Source: Candidatus Eiseniibacteriota bacterium | Lineage (GTDB): Bacteria > Eisenbacteria > RBG-16-71-46 > CAIMUX01 | DNA: 64,000 nucleotides | Direction: 5' to 3' | Assembly: GCA_016712505.1 (NCBI GenBank) | Contig: JADJQY010000042.1 | Location: 62,001 to 126,000, forward strand | Shown here: positions 1 to 8,835 of the stretch, one piece after another | Numbering within the stretch: position 1 is the stretch's first letter | How the letters are laid out: every line of letters begins with the position of its first letter | The notes under the pieces: generated by a model | Seen by the model: only the letters and a program-made list of their open reading frames with translations | Database searches by the model: none | What the model was told of the DNA's origin: nothing | Program-made: the position numbers and the translations under genes

Positions 1-549
1 CAGGTCGGCGGGGACGGGACCTACGAGTCGGGGTATGCCTGGCAAGGAAGCGGAGTCGTGTCCCCCGAGTTCGGAGCGTTTGCGCAGTGGATCCCCGAGG
101 CGAGGGGGTGGATCTGCGCCGTGACCGTGGATCTTACCGCGGCGGCGGAAGGGCCGGTCGCCGAGGCGATCGATCTGTTCGTCTGGGCGGACGCGGGCGG
201 CGTGCCGGGGCAGGTGTTGGGGGTCACGACGATCTGGCCACAGGGAGAGATTCCGCGCTGGCCGGCAGTGCGCCGCCACCGGGGCGAGTTCGGACTGCTC
301 GCGGATGACCGTGGGGTCTGGGTAGGGGTCCGAAGTTTTACCCCCGGTTCGCCCGCAGAGTTCTTCGTGGCTGCCGACCTCGACGGCATCTCGGGCTCAG
401 GCCCAGGTCCCATGACGAACGTAGCGCCCGGACTGGGGTACCCAAGCGGCTGGCAGTCGGTCTCCTCTGTCTTCGGGCCGACCGTCGCCCTCGGAATCGG
501 ATGCAGCGCGGGAGGGGAACCGATCGATTCAGGGCGACCTCGCGACTGA
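1..549 (+). CDS. C-terminal part of a secreted hypothetical protein (5' end outside window)
   Basis: The reading frame is open from the first base of the window and ends with TGA at 547-549, leaving 182 residues. The in-frame ATG or GTG codons inside it are probably internal, because the residues before them (GTYESGYAWQG) have the same aromatic/Gly-rich style. The fragment is rich in Gly, Trp and Phe, has few charged patches and looks like an all-beta extracytoplasmic domain. I recognise no catalytic motif. Similar YExGYAW openings are, from memory, common in secreted proteins of Eisenbacteria-like genomes, but that is not verified here. The gene is convergent with the OmpA lipoprotein pair to its right. 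Confidence 0.6.
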   Translation, partial: QVGGDGTYESGYAWQGSGVVSPEFGAFAQWIPEARGWICAVTVDLTAAAEGPVAEAIDLFVWADAGGVPGQVLGVTTIWPQGEIPRWPAVRRHRGEFGLLADDRGVWVGVRSFTPGSPAEFFVAADLDGISGSGPGPMTNVAPGLGYPSGWQSVSSVFGPTVALGIGCSAGGEPIDSGRPRD

Positions 550-612
550 GCCCGGTCGCCGCGGTCCGCTGACCTCCGCGGACCGGTCGGCCGATGGACT
601 CTCCCCCCGCCC

Positions 613-1173
613 CTACTGCGGCGCGTCCGGGATGACGAGGTCGACGCGGCGGTTGCGCTGACGGCCGGCCTCGGTCTCGTTGTCGGCCACGGGCCGCGTC
701 TCACCGAATCCCTGGTGGGAGATCTGGTCCCGGACGATCCCTTCGCCGATCAAGAATTCGGACACCGAGGTCGCCCGGCGCTCCGAGAGATCCAGATTGT
801 AGGCCTCGGGACCGACGTTGTCGGTATGCCCCTCAACCTGGATCTTGAGCGTAGGGTACTGGATCAACACCGCGGCAACCTGCTCGAGGGTCGACTCGAC
901 CTCGGGACGCAGGGTCGCCTTGTCGAAGTCGAACAGGATGTCGGGGAGGCTCACGATGAGCCCGCGCGCCCCCTCGGTGATCGTGCGATTGTCGCCGGCC
1001 AGCTGTTCGGCCAGCGACTGCTTCTTGGTGCGGGCGCTCGACCCGCCGCAGGCCGAAACCAGGAACAGCAGGAGCGAGACGAACGCGGGCAGGCCGACGG
1101 AGCGCGAGGCGCCGCGCAGACGCCCGAAAAGCGTGGGGATCGCCGCCGGAGCGGCGCTCGGTTGGTGGATCAC
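613..1173 (-). CDS. OmpA-family peptidoglycan-associated lipoprotein (short paralog)
   Basis: A 186-residue protein. The N-terminus has a hydrophobic stretch ending in a lipobox (LVSAC, lipidated Cys about residue 42), which predicts an outer-membrane lipoprotein. The rest is an OmpA C-terminal domain with the FDFDKATL opening, EGHTDNVG, the NLDLSERRA peptidoglycan-binding helix and a closing NRRVDLVI. The GTG start at 1173 overlaps the TGA of the upstream paralog as GTGA, so the two are probably translationally coupled. No ATG fits, since the signal peptide would be lost with any later start. Its likely role is anchoring the outer membrane to peptidoglycan (Pal-like). It is about 45 % similar by eye to the C-terminus of its neighbour, indicating a tandem duplication of the OmpA domain. 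Confidence 0.88.
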   Translation of the reverse strand: MIHQPSAAPAAIPTLFGRLRGASRSVGLPAFVSLLLFLVSACGGSSARTKKQSLAEQLAGDNRTITEGARGLIVSLPDILFDFDKATLRPEVESTLEQVAAVLIQYPTLKIQVEGHTDNVGPEAYNLDLSERRATSVSEFLIGEGIVRDQISHQGFGETRPVADNETEAGRQRNRRVDLVIPDAPQ

Positions 1174-2444
1174 TGACTCTCCTGGATGACAAGGTCTACC
1201 CGTCGGTTCTTGGCTCGCCCTTCCTCGGTGGCGTTGTCCGCCACCGGCTGGGTCATACCATAGCCTTCCACAGTCATCCGCTCCGCCGCTACCCCCTGTT
1301 GCGCGAGAAAATCGTGTACCGCCTTCGCCCGCCTCCGGGAGAGATCGAGGTTGTAGTCTGGCTTTCCCACGTTGTCGGTGTGCCCCTCGACCTGGATGCG
1401 CATCTCGGGAAACTGCGCGAGGATCGTGGCGATCTTGACCAGCCCGAACTCCACATCGCGCTTGAGCGTCGCCTTGTCGAAGTCGAAGAGGATGTCGGCC
1501 AGGCTGACGATCGTTCCGCGGGCATCCTGCCGGATGCTGAGCAGCTTCCCCTCGAGGGCGTGGAGCGCCTCGTACATCTCGCTCTGACGGTTCTGCGCCT
1601 CGGCGCGCGTCTTCTCCAGTTCGGCCCGGAGGTCGTCGCGCAACTCCCTCTCCATCTGGATCATGGCGCGGAGCGCCTCCCCCCGCGCGTCGGCCAGGGC
1701 TCCCACGGCGGCGGCCGCGTCGCCGCAGGTCTCGCGCGCCCATCTCTCCCGGACCCTGGCCTCGGCCTCCTGCACCGCCCGGTAGGCAACATGGAACGAC
1801 TGCTCCCGCTCGGCCGGCTTCACCTTCTCCCCCCGCGAGGCGGTCAGTGCGCGTTCGATCCGCACCTCGAGGTCCGAGATCGGGACGGCGCGGTGGTTCG
1901 CCGCCCCTGACCAAGCCTGCCACTCGGAGCGAATCCGCGCCTCGTCGAGCCCCGCGGGCGTGCTCTCGTTCAGGTGGCCGGTTGGAAGATCCGGCTCGGC
2001 CGCCGACTGGGCGGGTGCCGTGCGCGACACGCCGGAGGCGCGCTTTCCCGCCACCCCCTCGGTCTGCTCCAGTTGCCGGATCGCCTTCTCCCATTGCTGC
2101 CGGGCAAGTTCGACCGACTCACGGCACTGCGCGGCCTGCTCCTCGGCATTGGCGAGCACCGAGGCGGCGAGCGCCGCGCGGGCGTCTGCGATCCCGCGGG
2201 TGTACGCTGCGGCGGCGACCTGATCCTGCTTCTTCAGCCGGGCAGCCTCGGCCTCCGCCGCCCGCGCCTCCCCCTCGGAGAGGAGGTCCTTGGCGCCGGC
2301 CACCGGCTGCTGCGCCCGGGCATCGCGGCGCAGCATCTCGAACTCCTGCGCCAGTGGGGCCACCATCGGCTTGGTACCGCCGCACCCGGCGGTGAAGAGC
2401 CCGAAGAGAGCAGTAGCGAGTAGTGCCATCGACCTGCGCGACAT
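1170..2444 (-). CDS. OmpA-family lipoprotein with coiled-coil DUF4398-like N-terminal region
   Basis: A 424-residue protein. The start is the ATG at 2444, chosen because AAGGAGGA sits 5 bases before it and it begins a signal peptide with lipobox LFTAGC (Cys21); an upstream in-frame ATG at 2504 lacks this. Residues about 30-300 are charged, Ala/Glu-rich and helical, resembling DUF4398 envelope lipoproteins followed by a long coiled coil. Residues about 310-424 are an OmpA peptidoglycan-binding domain (DILFDFDKATL, EGHTDNVG, NLDLSRRRA, NRRVDLVI). The protein probably spans part of the periplasm from the outer membrane to the wall. It is first in a two-gene unit with the short OmpA lipoprotein (4-base overlap). 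Confidence 0.9.
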   Translation of the reverse strand: MSRRSMALLATALFGLFTAGCGGTKPMVAPLAQEFEMLRRDARAQQPVAGAKDLLSEGEARAAEAEAARLKKQDQVAAAAYTRGIADARAALAASVLANAEEQAAQCRESVELARQQWEKAIRQLEQTEGVAGKRASGVSRTAPAQSAAEPDLPTGHLNESTPAGLDEARIRSEWQAWSGAANHRAVPISDLEVRIERALTASRGEKVKPAEREQSFHVAYRAVQEAEARVRERWARETCGDAAAAVGALADARGEALRAMIQMERELRDDLRAELEKTRAEAQNRQSEMYEALHALEGKLLSIRQDARGTIVSLADILFDFDKATLKRDVEFGLVKIATILAQFPEMRIQVEGHTDNVGKPDYNLDLSRRRAKAVHDFLAQQGVAAERMTVEGYGMTQPVADNATEEGRAKNRRVDLVIQESQ

Positions 2445-2475
2445 CTGAATCCTCCTTGTCGGAATGCCAGGCGCG

Positions 2476-2504
2476 AGAATCGCCGGAGCCGGCGCAGAAC
2501 GCAA
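2476..2504 (-). promoter_or_regulatory. Predicted promoter of the OmpA lipoprotein pair
   Basis: On the minus strand TTGCGT (2504-2499) is followed after exactly 17 bases by GATTCT (2481-2476). The expected transcription start is near 2469, giving a leader of about 25 bases that contains the AAGGAGGA ribosome site. The -10 differs from TATTCT found upstream of 30130 by one base. Confidence 0.5.
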
Positions 2505-2531
2505 GACGGCGGAACGGTCCGAGCGGTGTCT

Positions 2532-3356
2532 CTACCGGCCGGTGGCGAAGATTTGGCGAAGCAGGTCGTTCATCGCCGGACGGGGGAAGGGATTATGCCC
2601 CGCACCGGGGATCACGTGACGGACGGCACCGATCTGCCGCGCGAGAGCGTCGGCCACCGCGATCAAGGCCGCGCCTCCCCGGGCGCGGGCTCGATCCGGC
2701 GCGTTGGCCCAGTCACCGGAAACGACCCACCGCGGGAATCGGAACTGCAACCAGTCCCGCACCGGGAGTCGCGCCTCCCAGGGCGGACGTTCGGCACGTG
2801 CCGATCGCACGGCCGCGGCCCAGGCCGGGTCGGACGAGCTGGGAGCGTCATCGAACCCGAGCGCACGGCGGAAGGCGGGCCAGATCTCGGCGTCGTCTAC
2901 CTCGGGCGCCAGCCCGTAGACCGAGGCGAGCGAGGGGAGAAGCGCCTGAACCGCGGGGTGATCGATCGCGACCTGGTAGAACGGCGGTTCGACCAGGGTC
3001 AACGATCGCACCTGGTCCGGCATCTCCGATGCCGCGAGCAGACAGCCGATCGCCCCGTACGAATGGCCCACCAGGTGTGCCGGTTCGCGCAGGAGCGACC
3101 TTAGGTCATCACGATCGGCCTCGAAGTCAGCCCGCGGTGCAGGTTGGCCGCGGGCAGTCCCGCGTCGCTCGATCAGGACGAGGGAGTGGTCCGCGACGAG
3201 CGCCGACTGGGATGCGAAGGTCCCCTCGGCCCAGCTGAAGCTTCCGTGGACCAGTAGGACCCGCGCCCCCCGTCCGGTTTCGGAGGCGCCAGGGCTCAGC
3301 GCTCCGGCTCCCGCCAGGAGGGATTGGTCTTGCTCGTCATGACGTGATCCTCCCAC
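2532..3356 (-). CDS. Alpha/beta hydrolase
   Basis: About 274 residues. The fold is shown by RVLLVHGSFSWAEG near the N-terminus (oxyanion HG), the nucleophile elbow GHSYGA and the late catalytic His in GAGHNPF; the acid is probably the Asp in the SGDW/NAPD region. The substrate cannot be told. The start is uncertain. The only in-frame standard start before the conserved HG motif is GTG at 3356, which makes the gene overlap the acetyltransferase upstream by about 60 bases. A non-standard CTG at the acetyltransferase stop codon (about 3299) would give a tighter junction. It is the last gene of the minus-strand run from 8732. Confidence 0.75.
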   Translation of the reverse strand: MGGSRHDEQDQSLLAGAGALSPGASETGRGARVLLVHGSFSWAEGTFASQSALVADHSLVLIERRGTARGQPAPRADFEADRDDLRSLLREPAHLVGHSYGAIGCLLAASEMPDQVRSLTLVEPPFYQVAIDHPAVQALLPSLASVYGLAPEVDDAEIWPAFRRALGFDDAPSSSDPAWAAAVRSARAERPPWEARLPVRDWLQFRFPRWVVSGDWANAPDRARARGGAALIAVADALARQIGAVRHVIPGAGHNPFPRPAMNDLLRQIFATGR

Positions 3357-3874
3357 ACCCCGGCGATCCTCAGGTAAGCGCGGGCGAATCCATCGATGCC
3401 GAAGCCGAGCCGCTCGAGCAGGCGCGCGCTGCGGGCATTGCGCGGCATGTAGTTCGCCATGATCCGATGGAGGTGCATGGCATCGAAGGCGTAGGTCAGG
3501 GCGGAGTCGAGCGCCTCGTACATGTAGCCGTGCCCTTCGGAATCGCGGCCCAGGTGGTACCCGAGATAGCAGAACTGCGCCGGGCCTCGCACCAGCACGG
3601 TGAATCCAATGTGGCCGAGGAGCGGGGTCGGGTTCGCCCGTGGAAAGAGCCACAGTCGCAGCCCCAGGTCGAGCTCCCACTCTCGCTGCCAGGTCTGGAT
3701 CTGCGCCGCCCAGAACTCGAGCTTGGCGGCTTCCGGGGAACTCGTGGGGCGCCAGGGGGCGAGAAACGGCTCGTTCTCGCGGTAGAAACGGAGGAGTTCC
3801 GGCGCGTCCGCGGGGCGTGCCATGCGCAGGGTCAGACGCTCGGTTTGGATCACCGGCAAGGGGCGTGACTTCAT
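3296..3874 (-). CDS. GNAT acetyltransferase, RimJ/RimL-like
   Basis: A 192-residue protein with the N-terminal pattern of RimJ/RimL acetyltransferases (IQTERLTLRMARPADAPELL), a central beta strand (LLGHIGFTVL) and the C-terminal RIMANYMPRNARSARLLERL helix region, where acceptor proteins often vary. Family members transfer acetyl from acetyl-CoA to a protein N-terminus or a small amine; the acceptor is unknown. The start is the ATG at 3874; an ATG 42 bases upstream would add an unconserved tail and overlap the preceding gene. The preceding lipoprotein gene ends four bases before it, so it is cotranscribed with the peptidase/lipoprotein run. Confidence 0.85.
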   Translation of the reverse strand: MKSRPLPVIQTERLTLRMARPADAPELLRFYRENEPFLAPWRPTSSPEAAKLEFWAAQIQTWQREWELDLGLRLWLFPRANPTPLLGHIGFTVLVRGPAQFCYLGYHLGRDSEGHGYMYEALDSALTYAFDAMHLHRIMANYMPRNARSARLLERLGFGIDGFARAYLRIAGVWEDHVMTSKTNPSWREPER

Positions 3875-3878
3875 CGCC

Positions 3879-4496
3879 CTACCACCGTGGCCCGCGGGTC
3901 CGGAGGATCTCGTCAACCTGCCGGCGCCATTCCCCGAGATCGGTCGCGGGTTCGAGCACCGCCTCCTCGTCGCGGCGAAGTGCGATCATCTCGCGCCGCG
4001 GGGGAACCCCAGAATTGAGGGGATCTTCGATCTCGAGCACTCCGGACACGGCACTCTCGCTCAGGGTGCCGCGAAAGGTGAACCGGTCCCGCGTCGGGCG
4101 CTCCGTCCCCCCCTTCCCGCTCATCGAGCCGAGCGAAAGCCGGGCGCGGAAGGAGAACTCACCCGAGGCGCCGTAGCGTACATCCTCGAGCACCCCGGTG
4201 GGCGGTTCCGCGGTATCGCCGACATAGCCGAGCAGAAGTCCGACCACCGATTCACCACAGCGCCACAATTGAACTGCGTAGCCGTTGGCGTGGTCCCCGA
4301 TCACCTCCACCCGCGAGTACGAGCCGAACGGTATGACCGGCACCCCACGCGACTCCTCGATCGTCCGGGCAGGCGCCTGGGACACGGGAACCGGGGCCGG
4401 AGGATCGGGCACGACCGGTCGGGCGGCGCAGCCTGCGATCGCCAGCAGCAGGGTGCCGCGGCAGATGGCCGCGGCTCGCCCGTTCCAGCGACTCAA
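3879..4496 (-). CDS. Hypothetical lipoprotein
   Basis: About 205 residues. The TTG start at 4496 overlaps the TGA of the upstream S9 peptidase as TTGA, and reading from it gives a signal peptide with the lipobox LAIAGC, supporting both start and export. After a Pro-rich linker the mature part is beta-rich, with a Trp/Cys motif (QLWRCGES) and no family I recognise. Because it is coupled to a secreted-type or cytoplasmic S9 peptidase the two may share regulation, but no function can be assigned. The longer ATG-initiated frame (from 4760) runs through the peptidase gene and is rejected. Confidence 0.7.
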   Translation of the reverse strand: MSRWNGRAAAICRGTLLLAIAGCAARPVVPDPPAPVPVSQAPARTIEESRGVPVIPFGSYSRVEVIGDHANGYAVQLWRCGESVVGLLLGYVGDTAEPPTGVLEDVRYGASGEFSFRARLSLGSMSGKGGTERPTRDRFTFRGTLSESAVSGVLEIEDPLNSGVPPRREMIALRRDEEAVLEPATDLGEWRRQVDEILRTRGPRW

Positions 4497-6628
4497 CGGC
4501 CCCTTCCAGTGCGCTGCGCTTTCGGTTTCAGCCAGCGCTCGAGCCAGTTGAAAACCTCGCCGTACCAGAGCAGGCTGTTCCGCATCTTGAGAATCCAGTG
4601 ATTCTCGTCCGGGAAGACCACGAGTCGCGCCGGGCGCCCCTTCGCCTTGTATACGTTGTAGGTTTCCAGCGCATGACCGTAGGGAACCCGGAAGTCGCGC
4701 ACACCGTGCAGCAGCAGCATCGGGGAACGGAATCCCTCGGCGAAGCGGAGCGAATTCCACCGATCGACCCCCTCGATGCGATCCCAGGGCTCGCCCCCCA
4801 TCGAGCGGCTACGCCCCTGGGTCACGTCGGAAGCGTACTGGGTTTGCAGGTCGGATACGCCCGCGTGATTGACGATGCAGCGGAAGCGGTTGGTCTGGGA
4901 GGCAATCCAGGCCGAGAGGTATCCGCCGTAGCTTCCGCCGGTGGCGGCCATCCGCTTCTCGTCCACCAGGCCGGAATCGACCAACCAGTCGGTGGCGCGC
5001 ATGATGTCGACGTACGGCTGATCCCCCCATCGGCCGAGGATCGAGGCGCAGAAGTCCTGTCCCCACCCGGTCGACCCATGGAAGTTGACCAGCGCCACGA
5101 CGTAGCCCTGGGCGGCGAAGGTCTGCGCATTCCAACGCCAGAACCACTCGTTCCCGAACGCGCCGTGCGGGCCGCCGTGGATGAGGTGAACCAGCGGAAG
5201 CTTCTTCGCCCGCCGGCTCCGCTCGGAGATGATCGGCTCCCCCGGAGGGTAGACGAGGTACATCTGCACCGTGTCGCCCTCTGCGCCAATGAAACTCACA
5301 TCTTCGGTCGCGCCGAGCTGCACGGTCGCCATGATCCCGGCGGTGAACTCAGTCAGTCTCTCGAGCTGCCGGGCCCGCGCATCCATGCAGAAGGCCTCGG
5401 GCGGGGTCGAGAGAGAGGAGAGTGCAAAGAAGAGCCTCCCGGCGCTCACCTTCATCCCGGCCATCGCCATGCCGCCGACCAGGTGCTTCGGCGCGACCTT
5501 ACCCGGCCGCTCCAGCGCGCGTTCCCAGTCGAAGGTGAAGCAGGAGGTTGCTCCCTCGTCGTCCGCGGTCAGGTAGAGCCGCCCGCTCTCGCGGTCAAAG
5601 ACCAGGCTGGATGGAGAACGGTCCCACTCCTCGGCCAGCAGGGTGTGCACCCGCGACTTCCGGTCGTAGGCCACGATGCGCGCGCGATCGGCGTAGAAAT
5701 CGAACTGGAGCTGCTTCAGATAGAAGAGGTAACGGCCGTCCGGCGAGTAGGCTGGAGTCGACTCGTGTCCCTTCCCCGGGACGCGGATCGCCCGGTAGGG
5801 CGAGGGGCGCGTCTGGGCGGAAACGCGCGCGGGGACCTTCACCGTGTAGAGGCCGAAGAGCCAGGGATTGTGCGGTGGGCGGCTCTTGGTGGCGCAGAAG
5901 GCGATCTCCCGCCCGTCGGGCGCGATCCGAAACTGCCCGGTGGGGTCATCGGGGTCGAACATCAGGTTCGACTTCGGAGTCAGATCGCAGATCGCCCCGG
6001 TATGCGTGTCGAGGATGAAGAGGTGAAGCCCGGTGCCGTCGGTCAGCCAGTGGTCCCAGTAGCGATAGACCCGGTCCTCGGTCACGCGCGCCTGCACCGG
6101 GTTGGTTGCCGACGCGGCCTTCTTCTTCGCCGTCTCATCCAGTTCAGGGGCGTCGAGATAGACCGTGCTGAGGAACGCGACGTGGCGGCCGTCGGGGAAC
6201 CACTGGGGGTCGATCACCCCGAAAGGGAGATCGGTCAGGCGCTCCGGCTCGCCCCCGTTGAGGTCGAGGCGATGGAGCTGGAGTTCGTTCTCGAACTTCG
6301 CCCCGGACGCGGCCCCCGGCCTCCGGAGCAGCAGGATGCACCCTCCATCGGGATGAAACACCGGGGACACGCTGGAGGTGTCCCCGCGGGTGAGCGGTTC
6401 GACTCGCGGTTTCTTCTCGCCGCGTCCGGCCGGGGTCACCAGCCAGAGGCGCGTTGTGCCCAGGTTGGTCTCGCGAACATAGGTCGTGACCGGGACGACG
6501 GCGCGCTGACCGTCGGGAGCCGGGGTGGGGGCACCAACACGGGGCAGCTGCCAGAGGATCTCCGGATCGAGCAGACGTTGGGCCGGGGCGCGACGCGCAC
6601 CCTTCCTGGTTCGGGATGCCGTGGCCAT
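4493..6628 (-). CDS. S9-family prolyl-oligopeptidase-type serine peptidase
   Basis: A 711-residue protein. Residues about 25-430 form a seven-bladed PD40/TolB-like propeller (repeated blades such as PDGRHVAFLS, PDGREIAFC, PDGRYLFYL). Residues about 450-711 form the alpha/beta hydrolase domain with HGGPHG, the nucleophile GGSYGG (about Ser566), Asp in HGVRDFRVP (about 645) and His in DENHWI (about 677), the complete triad of dipeptidyl/acylaminoacyl peptidases. No signal peptide is evident, so it is probably cytoplasmic. It removes short peptides from the N-terminus of oligopeptides in known relatives. The start codon lies one base after the stop of its tandem paralog. Confidence 0.93.
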   Translation of the reverse strand: MATASRTRKGARRAPAQRLLDPEILWQLPRVGAPTPAPDGQRAVVPVTTYVRETNLGTTRLWLVTPAGRGEKKPRVEPLTRGDTSSVSPVFHPDGGCILLLRRPGAASGAKFENELQLHRLDLNGGEPERLTDLPFGVIDPQWFPDGRHVAFLSTVYLDAPELDETAKKKAASATNPVQARVTEDRVYRYWDHWLTDGTGLHLFILDTHTGAICDLTPKSNLMFDPDDPTGQFRIAPDGREIAFCATKSRPPHNPWLFGLYTVKVPARVSAQTRPSPYRAIRVPGKGHESTPAYSPDGRYLFYLKQLQFDFYADRARIVAYDRKSRVHTLLAEEWDRSPSSLVFDRESGRLYLTADDEGATSCFTFDWERALERPGKVAPKHLVGGMAMAGMKVSAGRLFFALSSLSTPPEAFCMDARARQLERLTEFTAGIMATVQLGATEDVSFIGAEGDTVQMYLVYPPGEPIISERSRRAKKLPLVHLIHGGPHGAFGNEWFWRWNAQTFAAQGYVVALVNFHGSTGWGQDFCASILGRWGDQPYVDIMRATDWLVDSGLVDEKRMAATGGSYGGYLSAWIASQTNRFRCIVNHAGVSDLQTQYASDVTQGRSRSMGGEPWDRIEGVDRWNSLRFAEGFRSPMLLLHGVRDFRVPYGHALETYNVYKAKGRPARLVVFPDENHWILKMRNSLLWYGEVFNWLERWLKPKAQRTGRGR

Positions 6629-6629
6629 C

Positions 6630-8732
6630 TCAGCTCCTTCCGCCGCGACCGCGCCGACCGGTGCCGGTATAGCGATCGAGCCAGGCGAACACTTCGCCGT
6701 ACCAGTGTCGGCTGTTCTGGGGCTTCAGAATCCAGTGGTTCTCGTCAGGATAGATCACCAGACGGGCCGGCAGATCCATCGCCTTGTACACATTGTAGAT
6801 CTCGATCCCCTGGACATAGGGGACGCGGTAGTCGCGCTCGCCGTGAAGCACCAGCATGGGAGAACGGAATCCCTTGGCGTGTCGCATCGGATTGTAGCGG
6901 TCGACCTGCTCGATCCCATCGAACAGCTCCCCGCCCGCCTCCGGACCGAAATCCTGGGTGATGTCGGTGGCGTACTGGGACTGGAAATCACAACATCCGG
7001 CGTGGTTCACGATGCAGGCAAACCGATCGGTCTGGGAGGCGATCCAGGCCGCGAGGTAACCGCCGTACGACCCTCCGGTCGCCGCCAACCGCCTCGGATC
7101 GACCAGACCACGATCGATCAGGTGATCGGTGGCAGCCATGATGTCCTTGTACGGCTGATCCCCCCAGCTTCCGAGGATCGACTCGCAGAACTTCTGGCCA
7201 AAGCCGGTGGAACCATGGAAGTTGACCAGCGCGGCAATCCGCCCCGGAGCGGCAAACAGCTGCGCGTTCCAGCGCCAGTGCCACTCGTTGGGAAATGCGC
7301 CGTGCGGGCCGCCGTGGATCAGGTGCACGAGCGGCAAGCGCGGCTTCTTCCCCTGAAGCTTGGGCAGCGCCTGGGCCGGCGGATGTACGACGTACATCTG
7401 TACCTTGCGACCGTTCGCGCCGGTGAACTGAATCTCCTCCGTTCGGCCGAGTGCGATCTGACTCATGATCGGCGAGGTGAAGGAGGTGTGGGCGACCCAA
7501 CGCTTCCCGTTGGCGTCGAAGCTACCGGCCTCCGCCGGCTCCGACAGGGTCGAGCGGCTGACGAAGAGCCGTCCGCCGGCGAACCTTGGCGGTGAGTAGC
7601 CGGCGCCGCTGACCAGTCGCTCCGGTAGCGCGGGCTTCGTCCGCCGGCCGGCCTGGGAGAGCCTGCTTGCCTGGGGGAAATCGAGTGCGAAGATCGCGTT
7701 GCTTCCGCGGTGCTCCGCGTGGAGATAGAGCGTCCTGCCCTTGGCATCGAAGCTCCAGGCATGGGGCGAGGCGTCCCAGGCCTCCGTGAGCACCACATGC
7801 CGACGCGTGCGCCGTTCGTAGGCGCCGACCAGGACTCGATCGGCGTAGAAGTCGTAGCGTCGCTGGAAGCCGTAGACGATCCAGGCGCCGTCGGGAGAAT
7901 AGATGGGAGCGAAGGCGTGGGCCGGAAGGTGCTTCGACACGCACACCGGCGCGGCGGCCGGACCGCTTCTCGGCAGTTTGAGCAGGAACACGCCACTCAG
8001 CAGAGGATCGTTCGGCGGGAGCGAGCGATCAGCGGAGAAGGCGATCTCCCGCCCGTCCGGCGCGATCGCGTACTGCCCCCCCGCGTCCATGAGATCGAAC
8101 CGACGGGACGATCGGGGCGTCAAGTCGGTGACCCTGCGACTGGAGAGATCGAGCACGAAGAGGTGATGCACCGCCTCGCGCGGCAGCCAGCGATCCCAGA
8201 ATCGATAGACCCGATCCTCCGTCACCCAGGCCTGCACTGGGTCGGAGCTGTAGGTTTTCTCCAGATCCCCCGTTCCCTCCGGCGTGGGGGCGCTGGGATG
8301 GATCGGCGAGAGGAAGGCGATCCGCTTCCCGTCCGGAAACCAGCGAGGATCCTCGACCCCGAGAGGCAGATCGGTGAGACGCTCAGGCTCGCCGCCAGAG
8401 AGCGAGAGCAGATAGAGCTGCGTTTGCTCCGGGTACTTTACCCCCTTGCTCCCAGCCCCGGGACGACGCAGGAAGGCGGCGTGGCGTCCATCTGGGCTCC
8501 AGACCGGATTGGAGCTGGAAACCTCCGCCGCGGTGAGCGCGATCGCGCCGTCCCCGGGTTCCGCTCCCTTGGTCGCGGAGTCGATCAGATAGAGGCACGT
8601 CGTTCCCTTGTTCGCCTCCATCGAGTATGTGGTCACCGGTACGATCATCTGCTCCCCGTCCGGGGATGGGACCGGTGCAGCCACGCGCGGCAGTGCCCAC
8701 AAGTCCTCGACCGTGAACGTGCGCTTCGGCAT
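6630..8732 (-). CDS. S9-family prolyl-oligopeptidase-type serine peptidase (tandem paralog)
   Basis: A 700-residue protein of the same architecture as its downstream neighbour: PD40 propeller (PDGRHAAFLR, PDGKRIAFLS, PDGREIAFS) then the hydrolase domain with HGGPHGAF, GGSYGGY, HGERDYRVP and DENHWI. The two are clearly paralogs, especially in the catalytic half. The ATG at 8732 is preferred over the ATG at 8744, as GAGG stands about seven bases before it whereas the upstream ATG has no ribosome site and the family starts close to FTVEDLWALP. It is the first gene of a run of at least five minus-strand genes ending at 2532 and has its own promoter. Confidence 0.92.
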   Translation of the reverse strand: MPKRTFTVEDLWALPRVAAPVPSPDGEQMIVPVTTYSMEANKGTTCLYLIDSATKGAEPGDGAIALTAAEVSSSNPVWSPDGRHAAFLRRPGAGSKGVKYPEQTQLYLLSLSGGEPERLTDLPLGVEDPRWFPDGKRIAFLSPIHPSAPTPEGTGDLEKTYSSDPVQAWVTEDRVYRFWDRWLPREAVHHLFVLDLSSRRVTDLTPRSSRRFDLMDAGGQYAIAPDGREIAFSADRSLPPNDPLLSGVFLLKLPRSGPAAAPVCVSKHLPAHAFAPIYSPDGAWIVYGFQRRYDFYADRVLVGAYERRTRRHVVLTEAWDASPHAWSFDAKGRTLYLHAEHRGSNAIFALDFPQASRLSQAGRRTKPALPERLVSGAGYSPPRFAGGRLFVSRSTLSEPAEAGSFDANGKRWVAHTSFTSPIMSQIALGRTEEIQFTGANGRKVQMYVVHPPAQALPKLQGKKPRLPLVHLIHGGPHGAFPNEWHWRWNAQLFAAPGRIAALVNFHGSTGFGQKFCESILGSWGDQPYKDIMAATDHLIDRGLVDPRRLAATGGSYGGYLAAWIASQTDRFACIVNHAGCCDFQSQYATDITQDFGPEAGGELFDGIEQVDRYNPMRHAKGFRSPMLVLHGERDYRVPYVQGIEIYNVYKAMDLPARLVIYPDENHWILKPQNSRHWYGEVFAWLDRYTGTGRRGRGGRS

Positions 8733-8791
8733 TGGAATCCTCATGGAGAGAGTGTGTGACGGCGTGGCACGCCGCGAGAATCAGTGTTCAA

Positions 8792-8820
8792 GGGATAGCC
8801 GAGCCACCCTGGGGGGTCAA
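8792..8820 (-). promoter_or_regulatory. Predicted sigma-70 promoter of the S9 peptidase run
   Basis: On the minus strand TTGACC (8820-8815) is separated by 17 bases from TATCCC (8797-8792), just downstream of the acetyltransferase stop at 8836. The expected start near 8785 gives a leader of about 50 bases. This is one of the closest matches to consensus spacing and -35 in the window. Confidence 0.6.
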
Positions 8821-8835
8821 GCGCTGCCGGTGGGA

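Noticed and set aside
613..2094. A 493-codon minus-strand frame covering both OmpA genes
   Set aside because: Only its last 186 codons are the short OmpA lipoprotein; the rest is a low-complexity Arg/Gly frame antisense or out of frame to the upstream lipoprotein.
4598..6961. Long plus-strand open frames (787 and others) opposite the S9 peptidases
   Set aside because: They are shadows of high-GC coding on the minus strand: no domain, Arg/Gly/Pro-rich, and overlapped fully by a gene with complete catalytic motifs.
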